This document shows, one piece after another, positions 1 to 6,934 of a stretch of DNA of 21,727 nucleotides. The position numbers were made by a program, and so were the translations under genes. Below the pieces are notes generated by a model, which was not told the origin of the DNA, did not search any database, and worked only from the letters and a program-made list of their open reading frames with translations. Positions within the stretch are counted from its first letter, which is position 1. Every line of letters begins with the position of its first letter. Source of the DNA: JBBSHJ01 sp038253135 (GTDB lineage Bacteria > Actinomycetota > Actinomycetes > Mycobacteriales > QHCD01); assembly GCA_038253135.1 (NCBI GenBank), contig JBBSHJ010000053.1:1-21727 (forward strand), written 5' to 3'.

Positions 1-941
1 ACGTCGCCGAGCAGGGATTCGTGGTCGGCCGGGTCCAGGCTGCGGGCACCGGGGGCGCTGGCCTGGGCGAGCAGGTCGAGGTTGGTGCGCAGGCTGGTCA
101 ACGGTGTGCGCAGCTCGTGCCCGGCGTCGGCGACCAGCTGCCGCTGGCGTTCCCGGGACTCGCCCAGGGCGAGCAGCATCGAGTTGAAGCTGTGCGTCAG
201 CCGGGCCAGCTCGTCGTCGCCGCTGACCGGGATCGGCCGCAGATCGCCGGTGCGCGCGATGTGCTCGGCCGCGGCCGTGATCCGGTCGACCGGGCGCAGA
301 CCGGTGCGGGCGATCGTCAGGCCGGACAGGGCGGCGATCGCGATGCCGGCGACACCGACGATCACCATGACGAGCGCGACCCGGCCGAGCTCTCGGTTCG
401 TCTCGGTGAGCGACTGCGCGAGCACCACCGCCGTGCCGGGCAGGTTCGGGTCGGCGACGGCGACCACGCGGTACGTGACCCCGTCCGCGCTGACGGAGCG
501 GATGGACAGGCTGCTCCGGCCCGCCGCCACGCTCAATTCCGCGTCGCCCGTGGGCGCACCCGGATTTCCCCGCGGTCCGACGTCGATCTTTCCGGCCTCG
601 TTCAGCACGCTCACCCGTACGTCGGCGCCGAGCGCGACGAGCTGCTGGATGATGGGCGACGGAAGCGCGCTGTCCGGGCCGGCGGCCCGGATCAGGGTCA
701 CCGGGAGGTCGGATCGGGCGACGGCGGTCGCGCGCTTCTCGAGGTTGCGGTCGACGTTGTGGTTGATCTCGTAGCGCACGACGAAGAAGGACACGATCGA
801 CGCGAGCGCGACCGTGACACCGACCGCGACGGCGGCCAGCACGGCAATCCGGGTCCGGAGGCCGCGCCGCGACAGCGCCGCGTGCAACCCGGCGCCGGCG
901 CGGTGCGCCGCGCCCGCCCGCGGTGTGGACGGTGCGGTCAC
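1..941 (-). CDS. mprB: MprB-like sensor histidine kinase (C-terminus off window)
   Basis: Membrane sensor kinase that would phosphorylate the adjacent response regulator. My translation of the complement from the GTG at 941 is open to base 1, giving 313 residues. In order it shows a first membrane segment at about residues 32-55, an extracytoplasmic sensor region to about 185, a second membrane segment at about 186-210, a HAMP linker at about 211-262 (LRPVDRITAAAEHIA), and the dimerisation H-box GHELRTPLTSLRTNL with the phospho-accepting His at residue 275. The ATPase domain lies beyond the left edge. The GTG lies 10 bases after the regulator's stop, so the two genes are probably co-transcribed. 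The layout and neighbour match mycobacterial MprB. The name rests mainly on the very close match of the partner regulator to MprA. The sensed signal is not visible from sequence; MprAB in mycobacteria responds to envelope stress. Confidence 0.9.
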   Translation of the reverse strand, partial: MTAPSTPRAGAAHRAGAGLHAALSRRGLRTRIAVLAAVAVGVTVALASIVSFFVVRYEINHNVDRNLEKRATAVARSDLPVTLIRAAGPDSALPSPIIQQLVALGADVRVSVLNEAGKIDVGPRGNPGAPTGDAELSVAAGRSSLSIRSVSADGVTYRVVAVADPNLPGTAVVLAQSLTETNRELGRVALVMVIVGVAGIAIAALSGLTIARTGLRPVDRITAAAEHIARTGDLRPIPVSGDDELARLTHSFNSMLLALGESRERQRQLVADAGHELRTPLTSLRTNLDLLAQASAPGARSLDPADHESLLGD

Positions 942-951
942 CGGCGGTCCG

Positions 952-1647
952 TCACGGAGGCGTCTCGCGGAGGGCGTAGCCGACCCCCCGGACGGTGTGC
1001 AGCAGCCGCCGCTCGCCCTGCGCCTCGGTCTTGCGCCGCAGGTAGCCGACGTAGACCTCCAGGGAGTTCTCCGTCGTCGGGAAGTCGTAACCCCACACGT
1101 CCTCGAGGATCCGTGCCCGGCTGAGCACCTGCTTGGGGTGGCGCAGGAGCAACTCGAGCAGGTTGAACTCGGTGCGCGTCAACCGGATCTGGCGGTCGCC
1201 GCGGAAGACGTCGCGGGTGCCGGTGTCGAGCGTCAGGTCGGCGAACTCGAGCTGGTCGGCGCCGGTGCTGTCGGCGGTGGTGCGGGTCCGCCGCAGCAGG
1301 GCGCGCAGCCGGGCCAGGAGTTCCTCGAGCGCGAACGGCTTGGGCAGGTAGTCATCGGCGCCGGCCTCGAGCCCGGCCACTCGGTCCGACACCGTCTCGC
1401 GGGCGGTGAGCATCAGGACCGGCAGGTCGTCGCCGGCGGCCCGCAGCCGGCGGCAGGTCTGCAGCCCGTCCAGGCGCGGCATCATCACGTCAAGGACGAG
1501 GGCGTCGGGCCGCCGCTCGCCGAGCAGGTGCAGGGCCTGTACGCCGTCCGCGGCCAGATCCACGTCGTACCCGTTGAAGGACAGCGAGCGCCGCAAGGAC
1601 TCCCGCACGGCCTGGTCGTCGTCGACCACAAGGATGCGCACGCGCAC
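952..1647 (-). CDS. mprA: MprA-like OmpR-family response regulator
   Basis: Cytoplasmic transcription factor of 231 residues. The receiver domain (about 1-120) has the acidic pocket D9-D10-D11, phospho-acceptor D53 in LVLDVMMPRLDG, T81 and K103 (LPKPFALEELLARL). The C-terminal half is a winged-helix OmpR/PhoB DNA-binding domain (about 135-228) ending in HTVRGVGYALRETPP. From memory the sequence is close to M. tuberculosis MprA over the whole length, including SLSFNGY and the ALRETPP/VLRETPP tail, so I am confident of the subfamily. The start is a GTG at 1647; a second in-frame GTG lies two codons later. The gene lies 44 bases downstream of ctaA on the same strand and directly before the kinase gene. 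Regulation by autoregulated envelope-stress response is known for the mycobacterial pair but is only inferred here. Confidence 0.95.
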   Translation of the reverse strand: MRVRILVVDDDQAVRESLRRSLSFNGYDVDLAADGVQALHLLGERRPDALVLDVMMPRLDGLQTCRRLRAAGDDLPVLMLTARETVSDRVAGLEAGADDYLPKPFALEELLARLRALLRRTRTTADSTGADQLEFADLTLDTGTRDVFRGDRQIRLTRTEFNLLELLLRHPKQVLSRARILEDVWGYDFPTTENSLEVYVGYLRRKTEAQGERRLLHTVRGVGYALRETPP

Positions 1648-1691
1648 AGTTTGCCTGCTCGCCCTGAGTGACGGCGCAGAGGCTCGCCCGA

Positions 1692-2693
1692 TCAGGGGGC
1701 CAGAATGCGCTCCCGCGAGCGGCCCGGCCGGGGCTCCGACGCGCCGTCCGGTTGTGCGCTCCCCCTCGTGCGGGTGGCGAAATAGAGCCGCGCGGTCGCG
1801 ATCGTGGCGAGGGTGGCGCCGGCCATGTGAAACGCCACGAGAACCGCCGGCACGTGCAGAAAGTACTGCACGTAGCCGATCGCCGCCTGGACGAGGATCA
1901 CACCGATCAGCTCGACGGACCGGCGGCGTACCGCGGCCGGTGCGCCGGTGGCAATGAATCCGAGCAGCAGCGCGAGGACGATGCCGACATAGAGGAAGAC
2001 CAGGTCGGCGTGGAACTGCGTCACGTCCCGGGCGTCCCAGGCGAGCCGCTTCGTCCCGGGGTCACCGGCGTGCGGTCCGGTCGCGGTGACCAGCGTCCCG
2101 ACGACCTCGACCGCGGCGACGATGACCACCAGCGCCCGCACGCCCCAGCCCAGCTCGCGGCGTACCAGCGGCCGGGCCGGCGCGTCGCCCTCCCCGATGC
2201 TGCAGTAGATCCAGACCGCGACGAAGACGAGCACCATCGAGAGCAGGAAGTGCGGCGCGACGACCAGCGGGTTGAGCTTGGCCCGCACGGTGATGCCGCC
2301 CAGCACCGCCTGCGCGAGGAACCCCGCCGGCAGCCACCAGCTCATCAGGAACAGGCGGCGGCGTCGCGGCCGCGCCCGCCAGGCGGCGAGCACCATCAGC
2401 ACCGCGGTCGCGAGCACGAGGATGCCGAGCAGCCGGTTGCCGAACTCGATCCCCTGGTGCCCCGCGGAGTGCGTGTTCGCGCCGCCCGGCAGCAGCCGGC
2501 CGTCGGTGCAGTCGGGCCAGGTCGGGCAGCCCAGCCCGGAGTTCGAGAGGCGGACGGCGCCCCCGGTCACGACGATGCCGGCGTTGGCGACGATCGCGGC
2601 GAGGGCGGCCACGCGCAACGTACGGGGGCTGGTGGGCGTCGTACGAATGCGGGTCAGGAGATTTCCGTACGCCGCGCCGGGGGCGTTCGGCAC
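1692..2693 (-). CDS. ctaA: Heme A synthase (CtaA/COX15)
   Basis: Integral membrane enzyme that oxidises the C8 methyl group of heme O to form heme A for aa3-type cytochrome oxidase. The 333-residue product has about eight hydrophobic segments. It carries the family signature GAVRLSNSGLGCPTWPDC with paired cysteines C56 and C62 in the first outer loop. Conserved heme-region histidines are H148 (VVAPHFLL), H228 (QFHADLVFLY) and H289 (LVAFHMAG). At the first family histidine position the sequence reads IEFGNRLLG, so Asn86 stands where Bacillus CtaA has His; I recall the same substitution in other actinobacterial proteins. The start is a GTG at 2693 with no clear Shine-Dalgarno, 49 bases after the ABC permease stop. 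The gene order ATPase-permease-ctaA matches Rv1458c-Rv1456c. The C-terminal tail after residue 306 is Arg/Pro-rich and probably cytoplasmic. Confidence 0.93.
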   Translation of the reverse strand: MPNAPGAAYGNLLTRIRTTPTSPRTLRVAALAAIVANAGIVVTGGAVRLSNSGLGCPTWPDCTDGRLLPGGANTHSAGHQGIEFGNRLLGILVLATAVLMVLAAWRARPRRRRLFLMSWWLPAGFLAQAVLGGITVRAKLNPLVVAPHFLLSMVLVFVAVWIYCSIGEGDAPARPLVRRELGWGVRALVVIVAAVEVVGTLVTATGPHAGDPGTKRLAWDARDVTQFHADLVFLYVGIVLALLLGFIATGAPAAVRRRSVELIGVILVQAAIGYVQYFLHVPAVLVAFHMAGATLATIATARLYFATRTRGSAQPDGASEPRPGRSRERILAP

Positions 2694-2742
2694 GCGCTGA
2701 GTCTAGAACCCGACCGCCGCGCGCCGGACGTCAGCCGGCGGC

Positions 2743-3534
2743 TCACTCCCAGCGGAAGAAGCGGACGGCGAGGCCGAGCCCGAGGATCGCCCAGCCGATC
2801 AGGGCGATCGTGTCACCGAGCGGCAGTCCGTGCCCGTCCCGCAGGACCGAGCGGAGGCCGCCCGCCAGCGCCGCGGTCGGCGTGTAGCCGAGCACGGCGG
2901 CCAGGCCGTCCGGGAACCGGTCCAGCGGGAAGACCACGTCGCCGACGAAGAGCAGCAGGAACCACACGATGTTGGCCGCGGCCAGCGTGGCCTCGGCGCG
3001 CAGGGTGCCGGCGATCAGCATGGCGAGACCGGCGAAGGCGGCGGTGCCGAGGATGACGAGGGCCGCGACGGCTGCCGGCGAGCCGTGCGGCCGCCAGCCG
3101 ACCGCCACGCCGACCAGGCAGATCACCGCGATCTGGAGGGTCTGAAGGACGGCGTACGCCGTGGTCTTGCCGAGCAGCAGGACCGATCGGGGCAGCGCGG
3201 TCGCTCCCAGCCGTTTGAGCATTCCGTACTTGCGCTCGAAGCCGGTGGCGATCGCGAGCCCGGTGAAGGCGGCCGACATCACCGCGAGGGCCAGCACGCC
3301 GGGCAGGAAGTACCCGCTGCGGCTCTGGTGACCGATCTCGATGACCGGCTCCAGGACGAGCACGACCGTCAGCAGCACCGGGATGATCAGGTTGAGCAGG
3401 ATCTGCTCGCCGTTGCGCAGGATGAGCGCCAGCTCCATCCGCGCCTGCGCCAGCAGCATGCGCGGCCAGGGTGCCGCGCCGGGTTCCGGCGTCAGCGCTC
3501 CCGCCGGGTAGGCCGCTCGGGCGCTGCCGGTCAC
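2743..3534 (-). CDS. ABC-2 type exporter permease
   Basis: Membrane subunit of an ABC exporter, 263 residues from the GTG at 3534. That start overlaps the ATPase stop as GTGA, the usual translational coupling, so I prefer it to the longer reading that begins inside the ATPase gene. About six hydrophobic segments are visible, at about 44-64, 77-98, 124-146, 155-177, 188-206 and 243-260. The soluble stretch FERKYGMLKRLGATALPRS between segments 2 and 3 is typical of ABC-2 (DrrB-like) permeases. It pairs with the ATPase upstream. The position next to ctaA and divergent from sufR matches Rv1457c. Substrate unknown: mycobacterial homologues are annotated only as putative antibiotic or lipid exporters. 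Confidence 0.88.
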   Translation of the reverse strand: MTGSARAAYPAGALTPEPGAAPWPRMLLAQARMELALILRNGEQILLNLIIPVLLTVVLVLEPVIEIGHQSRSGYFLPGVLALAVMSAAFTGLAIATGFERKYGMLKRLGATALPRSVLLLGKTTAYAVLQTLQIAVICLVGVAVGWRPHGSPAAVAALVILGTAAFAGLAMLIAGTLRAEATLAAANIVWFLLLFVGDVVFPLDRFPDGLAAVLGYTPTAALAGGLRSVLRDGHGLPLGDTIALIGWAILGLGLAVRFFRWE

Positions 3535-4469
3535 GACCGCAGCTCCGTGCCGGTGAGCTCCAGGAAGAGGTCCTCCAGGCTCCGGCGGCGCACCCGCAGC
3601 TCGATCACTAGCACCCCCCGGGCGGCGCACCAGCCGACGACGAGAGCGACGAGGTCCGGCTCGATGGCGCCCTCGAGGAGATAGTCGCCCGGCCGCTGCT
3701 CGGTCACCGTGATGCCCGCGGGCAGGTCGCGGGCCAGCTCGGCCAGGGGCAGGGTGCCGTCGACGCTCAGCCGCAGCTGGCCGCCGGCGGTGTCCGTCAT
3801 GAGATCGGCCGGCGTCCCGGCCGCGACGACCTGGCCGTGATCGATCACGACGACGTCGTCCGCCAGTCGCTCGGCCTCCTCCAGGTAGTGCGTCGTCAGC
3901 ACGATGGACACACCGTCGCGGCGCAGGCTCCGGATCAGGTCCCAGGTGGCGTGCCGCGCCTGCGGGTCCATCCCCGCGGTCGGCTCGTCGAGGAAGACGA
4001 GCTCCGGTCGCCCGACGATCGCCATCGCCAGCGAGAGCCGCTGCTGCTGGCCGCCGGACAGCCGCCGGTACGACGTCCGCGCCGAATCGCGCAGGCCGAG
4101 CCGATCCAGCAACGCGTCGGGGTCGAGCGGGTGGGCGGCGTACGCCGCGACGAGGCGCAGCATCTCGGCCGCACGGGCCCCGGGGTAGGCACCGCCGCCC
4201 TGCGGCATCACCCCGACGCGGGGCTTGAGCCGGCGGGCGTCGGTGACGGGATCGAGACCGAGCACCCGCACCGTGCCCGCATCGGCTCGGCGGAAGCCCT
4301 GGCAGATCTCGACGGTCGTGGTCTTGCCGGCACCGTTCGGGCCGACCAGGGCCAGCACGCGGCCGCGGCCGGCGCGCAGGCTCAGCCCGGCCACCGCTCG
4401 CCGCGCGCCGTACGCCTTGTGCAGGCCGGCGATCTCGACGGCGGCGTCCGATCCGGTCCCGCCAGCCAC
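3531..4469 (-). CDS. ABC exporter ATPase (DrrA/CcmA-like)
   Basis: Cytoplasmic ATPase of the ABC-2 exporter. Counting from the GTG at 4469 (312 residues) it has Walker A GPNGAGKTT at 43-51, Q-loop Gln90 (GVMPQGGG), signature LSGGQQQR at 137-144, Walker B LVFLDEPTAGMDP at 157-169 and switch His194 (LTTHYLEEAE). The C-terminal 90 residues form the small regulatory domain usual for drug/lipid exporter ATPases, ending VRRRSLEDLFLELTG. The start is uncertain: the reading frame stays open to a GTG at 4565, which would add 32 unremarkable residues and cover two of the inverted repeats in the sufR intergenic region. The nucleotide-binding fold begins only 10 residues after the 4469 start. Equivalent to Rv1458c by position. 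Divergent from sufR, so the two may share control elements. Confidence 0.9.
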   Translation of the reverse strand: MAGGTGSDAAVEIAGLHKAYGARRAVAGLSLRAGRGRVLALVGPNGAGKTTTVEICQGFRRADAGTVRVLGLDPVTDARRLKPRVGVMPQGGGAYPGARAAEMLRLVAAYAAHPLDPDALLDRLGLRDSARTSYRRLSGGQQQRLSLAMAIVGRPELVFLDEPTAGMDPQARHATWDLIRSLRRDGVSIVLTTHYLEEAERLADDVVVIDHGQVVAAGTPADLMTDTAGGQLRLSVDGTLPLAELARDLPAGITVTEQRPGDYLLEGAIEPDLVALVVGWCAARGVLVIELRVRRRSLEDLFLELTGTELRS

Positions 4470-4480
4470 GGGCTCGACAA

Positions 4481-4507
4481 TACGGACGGGATGTTTCGAT
4501 GTCCGTA
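4481..4507. promoter_or_regulatory. Inverted repeat TACGGAC-N13-GTCCGTA
   Basis: A perfect 7-bp inverted repeat with a 13-base spacer, 12 bases upstream of the GTG at 4469 and therefore in the likely leader or promoter of the exporter operon. Two arms one to two helical turns apart fit a dimeric regulator site. The regulator is unknown. If the ATPase starts at 4565 instead, the repeat would be coding. Confidence 0.4.
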
Positions 4508-4529
4508 GCGGGACACCGGCCCCGATCGA

Positions 4530-4551
4530 GCGGCCCCGTTCTTCGGGCCGC
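4530..4551. promoter_or_regulatory. Inverted repeat GCGGCCC-N8-GGGCCGC
   Basis: A perfect 7-bp GC-only inverted repeat with loop CGTTCTTC in the middle of the divergent region between the ABC exporter and sufR. It could form a hairpin in either transcript or act as a protein site. GC-only arms are easier to find by chance in this DNA, so the call is modest. Confidence 0.3.
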
Positions 4552-4565
4552 GTGATCCTGCTCAC

Positions 4566-4590
4566 GGGTGCCGGGTTTGCCCCGGCACCC
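4566..4590. promoter_or_regulatory. Strong 10-bp inverted repeat upstream of sufR
   Basis: GGGTGCCGGG and CCCGGCACCC form a perfect 10-bp inverted repeat around the 5-base loop TTTGC. It ends 22 bases before the sufR ATG, where a promoter for the suf operon must lie. No T-run follows on either strand, so it does not look like an intrinsic terminator. Operator or promoter-embedded hairpin are the likely roles. Confidence 0.5.
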
Positions 4591-4601
4591 CGAAATACGT
4601 C

Positions 4602-4611
4602 ACACTTGTGT
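4602..4611. promoter_or_regulatory. Candidate SufR operator ACAC-TT-GTGT
   Basis: A short palindrome ending one base before the sufR ATG (4613). Mycobacterial SufR is reported to bind an ACACT/TGTGA-type inverted repeat in front of its own operon. Here the two half-sites are directly abutted (ACACT-TGTGT) without that spacer, so the match is partial. There is no Shine-Dalgarno before the ATG, which suggests a leaderless or near-leaderless mRNA. In that case this palindrome would overlap the core promoter, a suitable place for autorepression. The link to SufR is inference. Confidence 0.4.
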
Positions 4612-4612
4612 C

Positions 4613-5389
4613 ATGAAAATCGACGGCGCGCCTGAGCTCGACGTCGTGAGGCGGGACCCAGTCGTAGCGCGGGACGCTCCGGAGCGCGAGGACGACTGCC
4701 TCCGCACCCGCGACGCAGTCATCGCCAGCCTGCTCGAGCAGGGACCGCAGACGGCGGCCACACTCGGCGACCGGCTCGGGTTGAGCCCGGCGGGCGTGCG
4801 GCGCCACCTGGACAGCCTCGTCGGCGAGGGCAGGGTGATCGCCCGTGACCAGCAGCCACTCGGGCCCAGGCGCCGGGGCCGGCCGGCCAAGGTGTTCGTG
4901 CTGACCGACGCCGGCCGCGACCGCTTCCCGCATGCGTACGACGACCTGGCCGCCGCCGCGCTGCGGTTCCTCGCACAGACCGGCGGCGAGGACGCCGTCC
5001 GCGCCTTCGCGACCCGCCGGGCCGAGCACATGCTGGCGGGCGTCACCGGGACCCGGCCCACCGCCGAGGATCTCGCCGACGAGCTCCGCGGGCAGGGCTA
5101 CGCCGCTTCCTCGCAACCGGTGAGCAGCGGCGAGCAGCTCTGCCAGCATCACTGCCCGGTGGTGCACGTCGCCGCCGAGTTCCCGCAGCTGTGCGAGGCC
5201 GAGACCGAGCTCTTCGGCCAGCTGCTCGGCACGCACGTCCAGCGGCTCGCCACCATCGCCCACGGTGACGGCGTGTGCACCACGCACGTGCCGGATCCGC
5301 GGCGTACCGCCGCCTCCGGCCGCACCGCAAGCAGCACCAACCCGACCGGCACGACCCGTCCAGACATCTCCGCTAAGGAGTCCGCATGA
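4613..5389 (+). CDS. sufR: SufR Fe-S-sensing repressor of the suf operon
   Basis: DNA-binding regulator, 258 residues from the ATG at 4613. The frame is open upstream to 4568, but the hairpin and lack of initiation signals there favour 4613. The N-terminal half has a winged helix-turn-helix (about 30-100: TAATLGDRLGLSPAGVRRHL then the GRPAKVFVLTDAG wing). The C-terminal half carries cysteines C177, C181, C194 and C222; the C181-X12-C194-X27-C222 spacing is that of cluster-ligating cysteines in SufR proteins. Known role: the holo-protein represses suf and cluster loss relieves repression. It is the first gene of the operon and overlaps sufB by ATGA (5386-5389), after an AAGGAG sequence that serves sufB. 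The position matches Rv1460. The last 35 residues are low-complexity (Ser/Thr/Arg) and probably disordered. Confidence 0.95.
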   Translation: MKIDGAPELDVVRRDPVVARDAPEREDDCLRTRDAVIASLLEQGPQTAATLGDRLGLSPAGVRRHLDSLVGEGRVIARDQQPLGPRRRGRPAKVFVLTDAGRDRFPHAYDDLAAAALRFLAQTGGEDAVRAFATRRAEHMLAGVTGTRPTAEDLADELRGQGYAASSQPVSSGEQLCQHHCPVVHVAAEFPQLCEAETELFGQLLGTHVQRLATIAHGDGVCTTHVPDPRRTAASGRTASSTNPTGTTRPDISAKESA

Positions 5390-6855
5390 CCGCCACGCCC
5401 GACACCGTTCCGACGACGCCGGCCATCTCCGCGGGGACGATGGCACCGTTGACGCAGGACGAGCAGATCGAGTCGTTGTCCCGATACAACTACGGCTGGG
5501 CCGACTCCGACGCCGCCGGCGCATCAGCAAAGCGCGGTGTGTCCGACGACGTCGTCCGGGACATCTCCGGCAAGAAGAGCGAGCCGGAGTGGATGCTCAA
5601 GCGCCGGCTGCGTGGGCTCTCGCTGTTCCGCAAGAAGCCGATGCCGTCCTGGGGCGCCGATCTGTCGGGCATCGACTTCGAGAACATCAAGTACTTCGTC
5701 CGGTCGACCGAGAAGCAGGCGGCCACGTGGGACGACCTTCCCGCCGACATCAAGAACACCTACGACCGGCTCGGCATCCCCGAGGCCGAGAAGCAGCGGC
5801 TGGTGTCCGGCGTCGCCGCGCAGTACGAATCCGAGGTCGTCTACCACAAGATCCGGGAGGACCTCGAGGAGCAGGGCGTCCTCTTCCTCGACACCGACAC
5901 CGGGCTGCGCGAGCAGCCCGAGCTGTTCCAGGAGTATTTCGGCACGGTGATCCCGGCCGGCGACAACAAGTTCGCGGCGCTCAACACCGCGGTGTGGTCC
6001 GGCGGCTCGTTCATCTACGTCCCCAAGGGCGTGCATGTCGACATCCCACTACAGGCCTACTTCCGGATCAACACCGAGAACATGGGCCAGTTCGAGCGGA
6101 CGCTGATCATCGTCGACGAGGACGCCTACGTGCACTACGTCGAGGGCTGCACCGCGCCGATCTACAAGTCCGACTCGCTGCACTCCGCGGTCGTCGAGAT
6201 CATCGTGAAGAAGGGCGCCCGCTGCCGCTACACGACCATCCAGAACTGGTCGAACAACGTCTACAACCTGGTCACCAAGCGCGCGGTCGCGCACGAGGGC
6301 GCCACGATGGAGTGGGTCGACGGCAACCTGGGCTCCAAGGTCACCATGAAGTACCCCGCCGTGTGGTTGCTCGGCGAGCACGCCCGCGGTGAGACGCTGT
6401 CGGTCGCCTTCGCCGGCGAGGGGCAGCACCAGGACGCCGGCTCCAAGATGGTGCACGTCGCACCGCACACCTCCTCGACGGTGATCTCGAAATCCGTGGC
6501 CCGCGGCGGCGGCCGGACGTCGTACCGCGGCCTCGTCCAGGTCGAGCCCGGCGCCCACGGCTCGCGATCGACGGTGAAGTGCGACGCCCTGCTGGTCGAC
6601 ACGATCAGCCGTTCGGACACCTATCCGTACGTCGACGTTCGTGAGGACGACGTGACGATGGGCCACGAGGCGACCGTCTCCAAGGTCAGCGACGACCAGC
6701 TGTTCTACCTGATGAGCCGCGGCCTGACCGAGGACGAGGCCATGGCCATGATCGTGCGGGGCTTCATCGAGCCGATTGCCCGCGAGCTCCCGATGGAGTA
6801 CGCGCTGGAGCTGAACCGGCTGATCGAGATGCAAATGGAAGGGGCAGTTGGTTGA
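5386..6855 (+). CDS. sufB: SufB, Fe-S scaffold subunit
   Basis: Core scaffold protein of the SufBCD complex, in which Fe-S clusters are assembled. It has 489 residues, normal for the family. The C-terminal beta-helix core is well conserved: YVEGCTAPIY with C254, NWSNNVYNLVTKR, EGQHQDAGSKMVH, and VKCDALLVDTISRSDTYPY with C399, which aligns with the essential E. coli SufB C405. The C-terminal helical region reads FIEPIARELPMEYALELNRLI. M. tuberculosis SufB is interrupted by an intein at this cysteine region; this one is not. Start ATG overlaps the sufR stop by ATGA and has the strong ribosome site AAGGAG 8 bases upstream. The product would bind SufD and SufC. Confidence 0.98.
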   Translation: MTATPDTVPTTPAISAGTMAPLTQDEQIESLSRYNYGWADSDAAGASAKRGVSDDVVRDISGKKSEPEWMLKRRLRGLSLFRKKPMPSWGADLSGIDFENIKYFVRSTEKQAATWDDLPADIKNTYDRLGIPEAEKQRLVSGVAAQYESEVVYHKIREDLEEQGVLFLDTDTGLREQPELFQEYFGTVIPAGDNKFAALNTAVWSGGSFIYVPKGVHVDIPLQAYFRINTENMGQFERTLIIVDEDAYVHYVEGCTAPIYKSDSLHSAVVEIIVKKGARCRYTTIQNWSNNVYNLVTKRAVAHEGATMEWVDGNLGSKVTMKYPAVWLLGEHARGETLSVAFAGEGQHQDAGSKMVHVAPHTSSTVISKSVARGGGRTSYRGLVQVEPGAHGSRSTVKCDALLVDTISRSDTYPYVDVREDDVTMGHEATVSKVSDDQLFYLMSRGLTEDEAMAMIVRGFIEPIARELPMEYALELNRLIEMQMEGAVG

Positions 6856-6898
6856 TCACGCCCTTGCCGAGTCCGCGAACGCTGGGGTCGATCAACCA
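6849..6898 (+). promoter_or_regulatory. Inverted repeat spanning the sufB stop, before sufD
   Basis: TGGTTGATC (6849-6857) and GATCAACCA (6890-6898) form a perfect 9-bp inverted repeat with a 32-base loop. The left arm includes the sufB stop codon. The right arm ends 36 bases before the preferred sufD start. This is the only clear gap inside the suf operon. A stem here could affect mRNA stability or sufD translation; no T-run follows, so it is not an obvious terminator. Confidence 0.4.
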
Positions 6899-6934
6899 GA
6901 GCGCGATCAGACAGGGAAGGGGCCGTGGGCTCAC

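Noticed and set aside
1668..3056. 462-codon plus-strand frame over ctaA and the permease
   Set aside because: Low-complexity Arg/Asp/Glu/Gln composition; the complement encodes recognised membrane proteins.
4568..4612. Longer sufR start upstream of 4613
   Set aside because: It would read through the inverted repeat, with residues unlike SufR N-termini and no ribosome site.
6130..6160. Possible SufB intein at the conserved cysteine
   Set aside because: The YVEGCTAPIY block is uninterrupted and the protein has normal length, so no intein is present.
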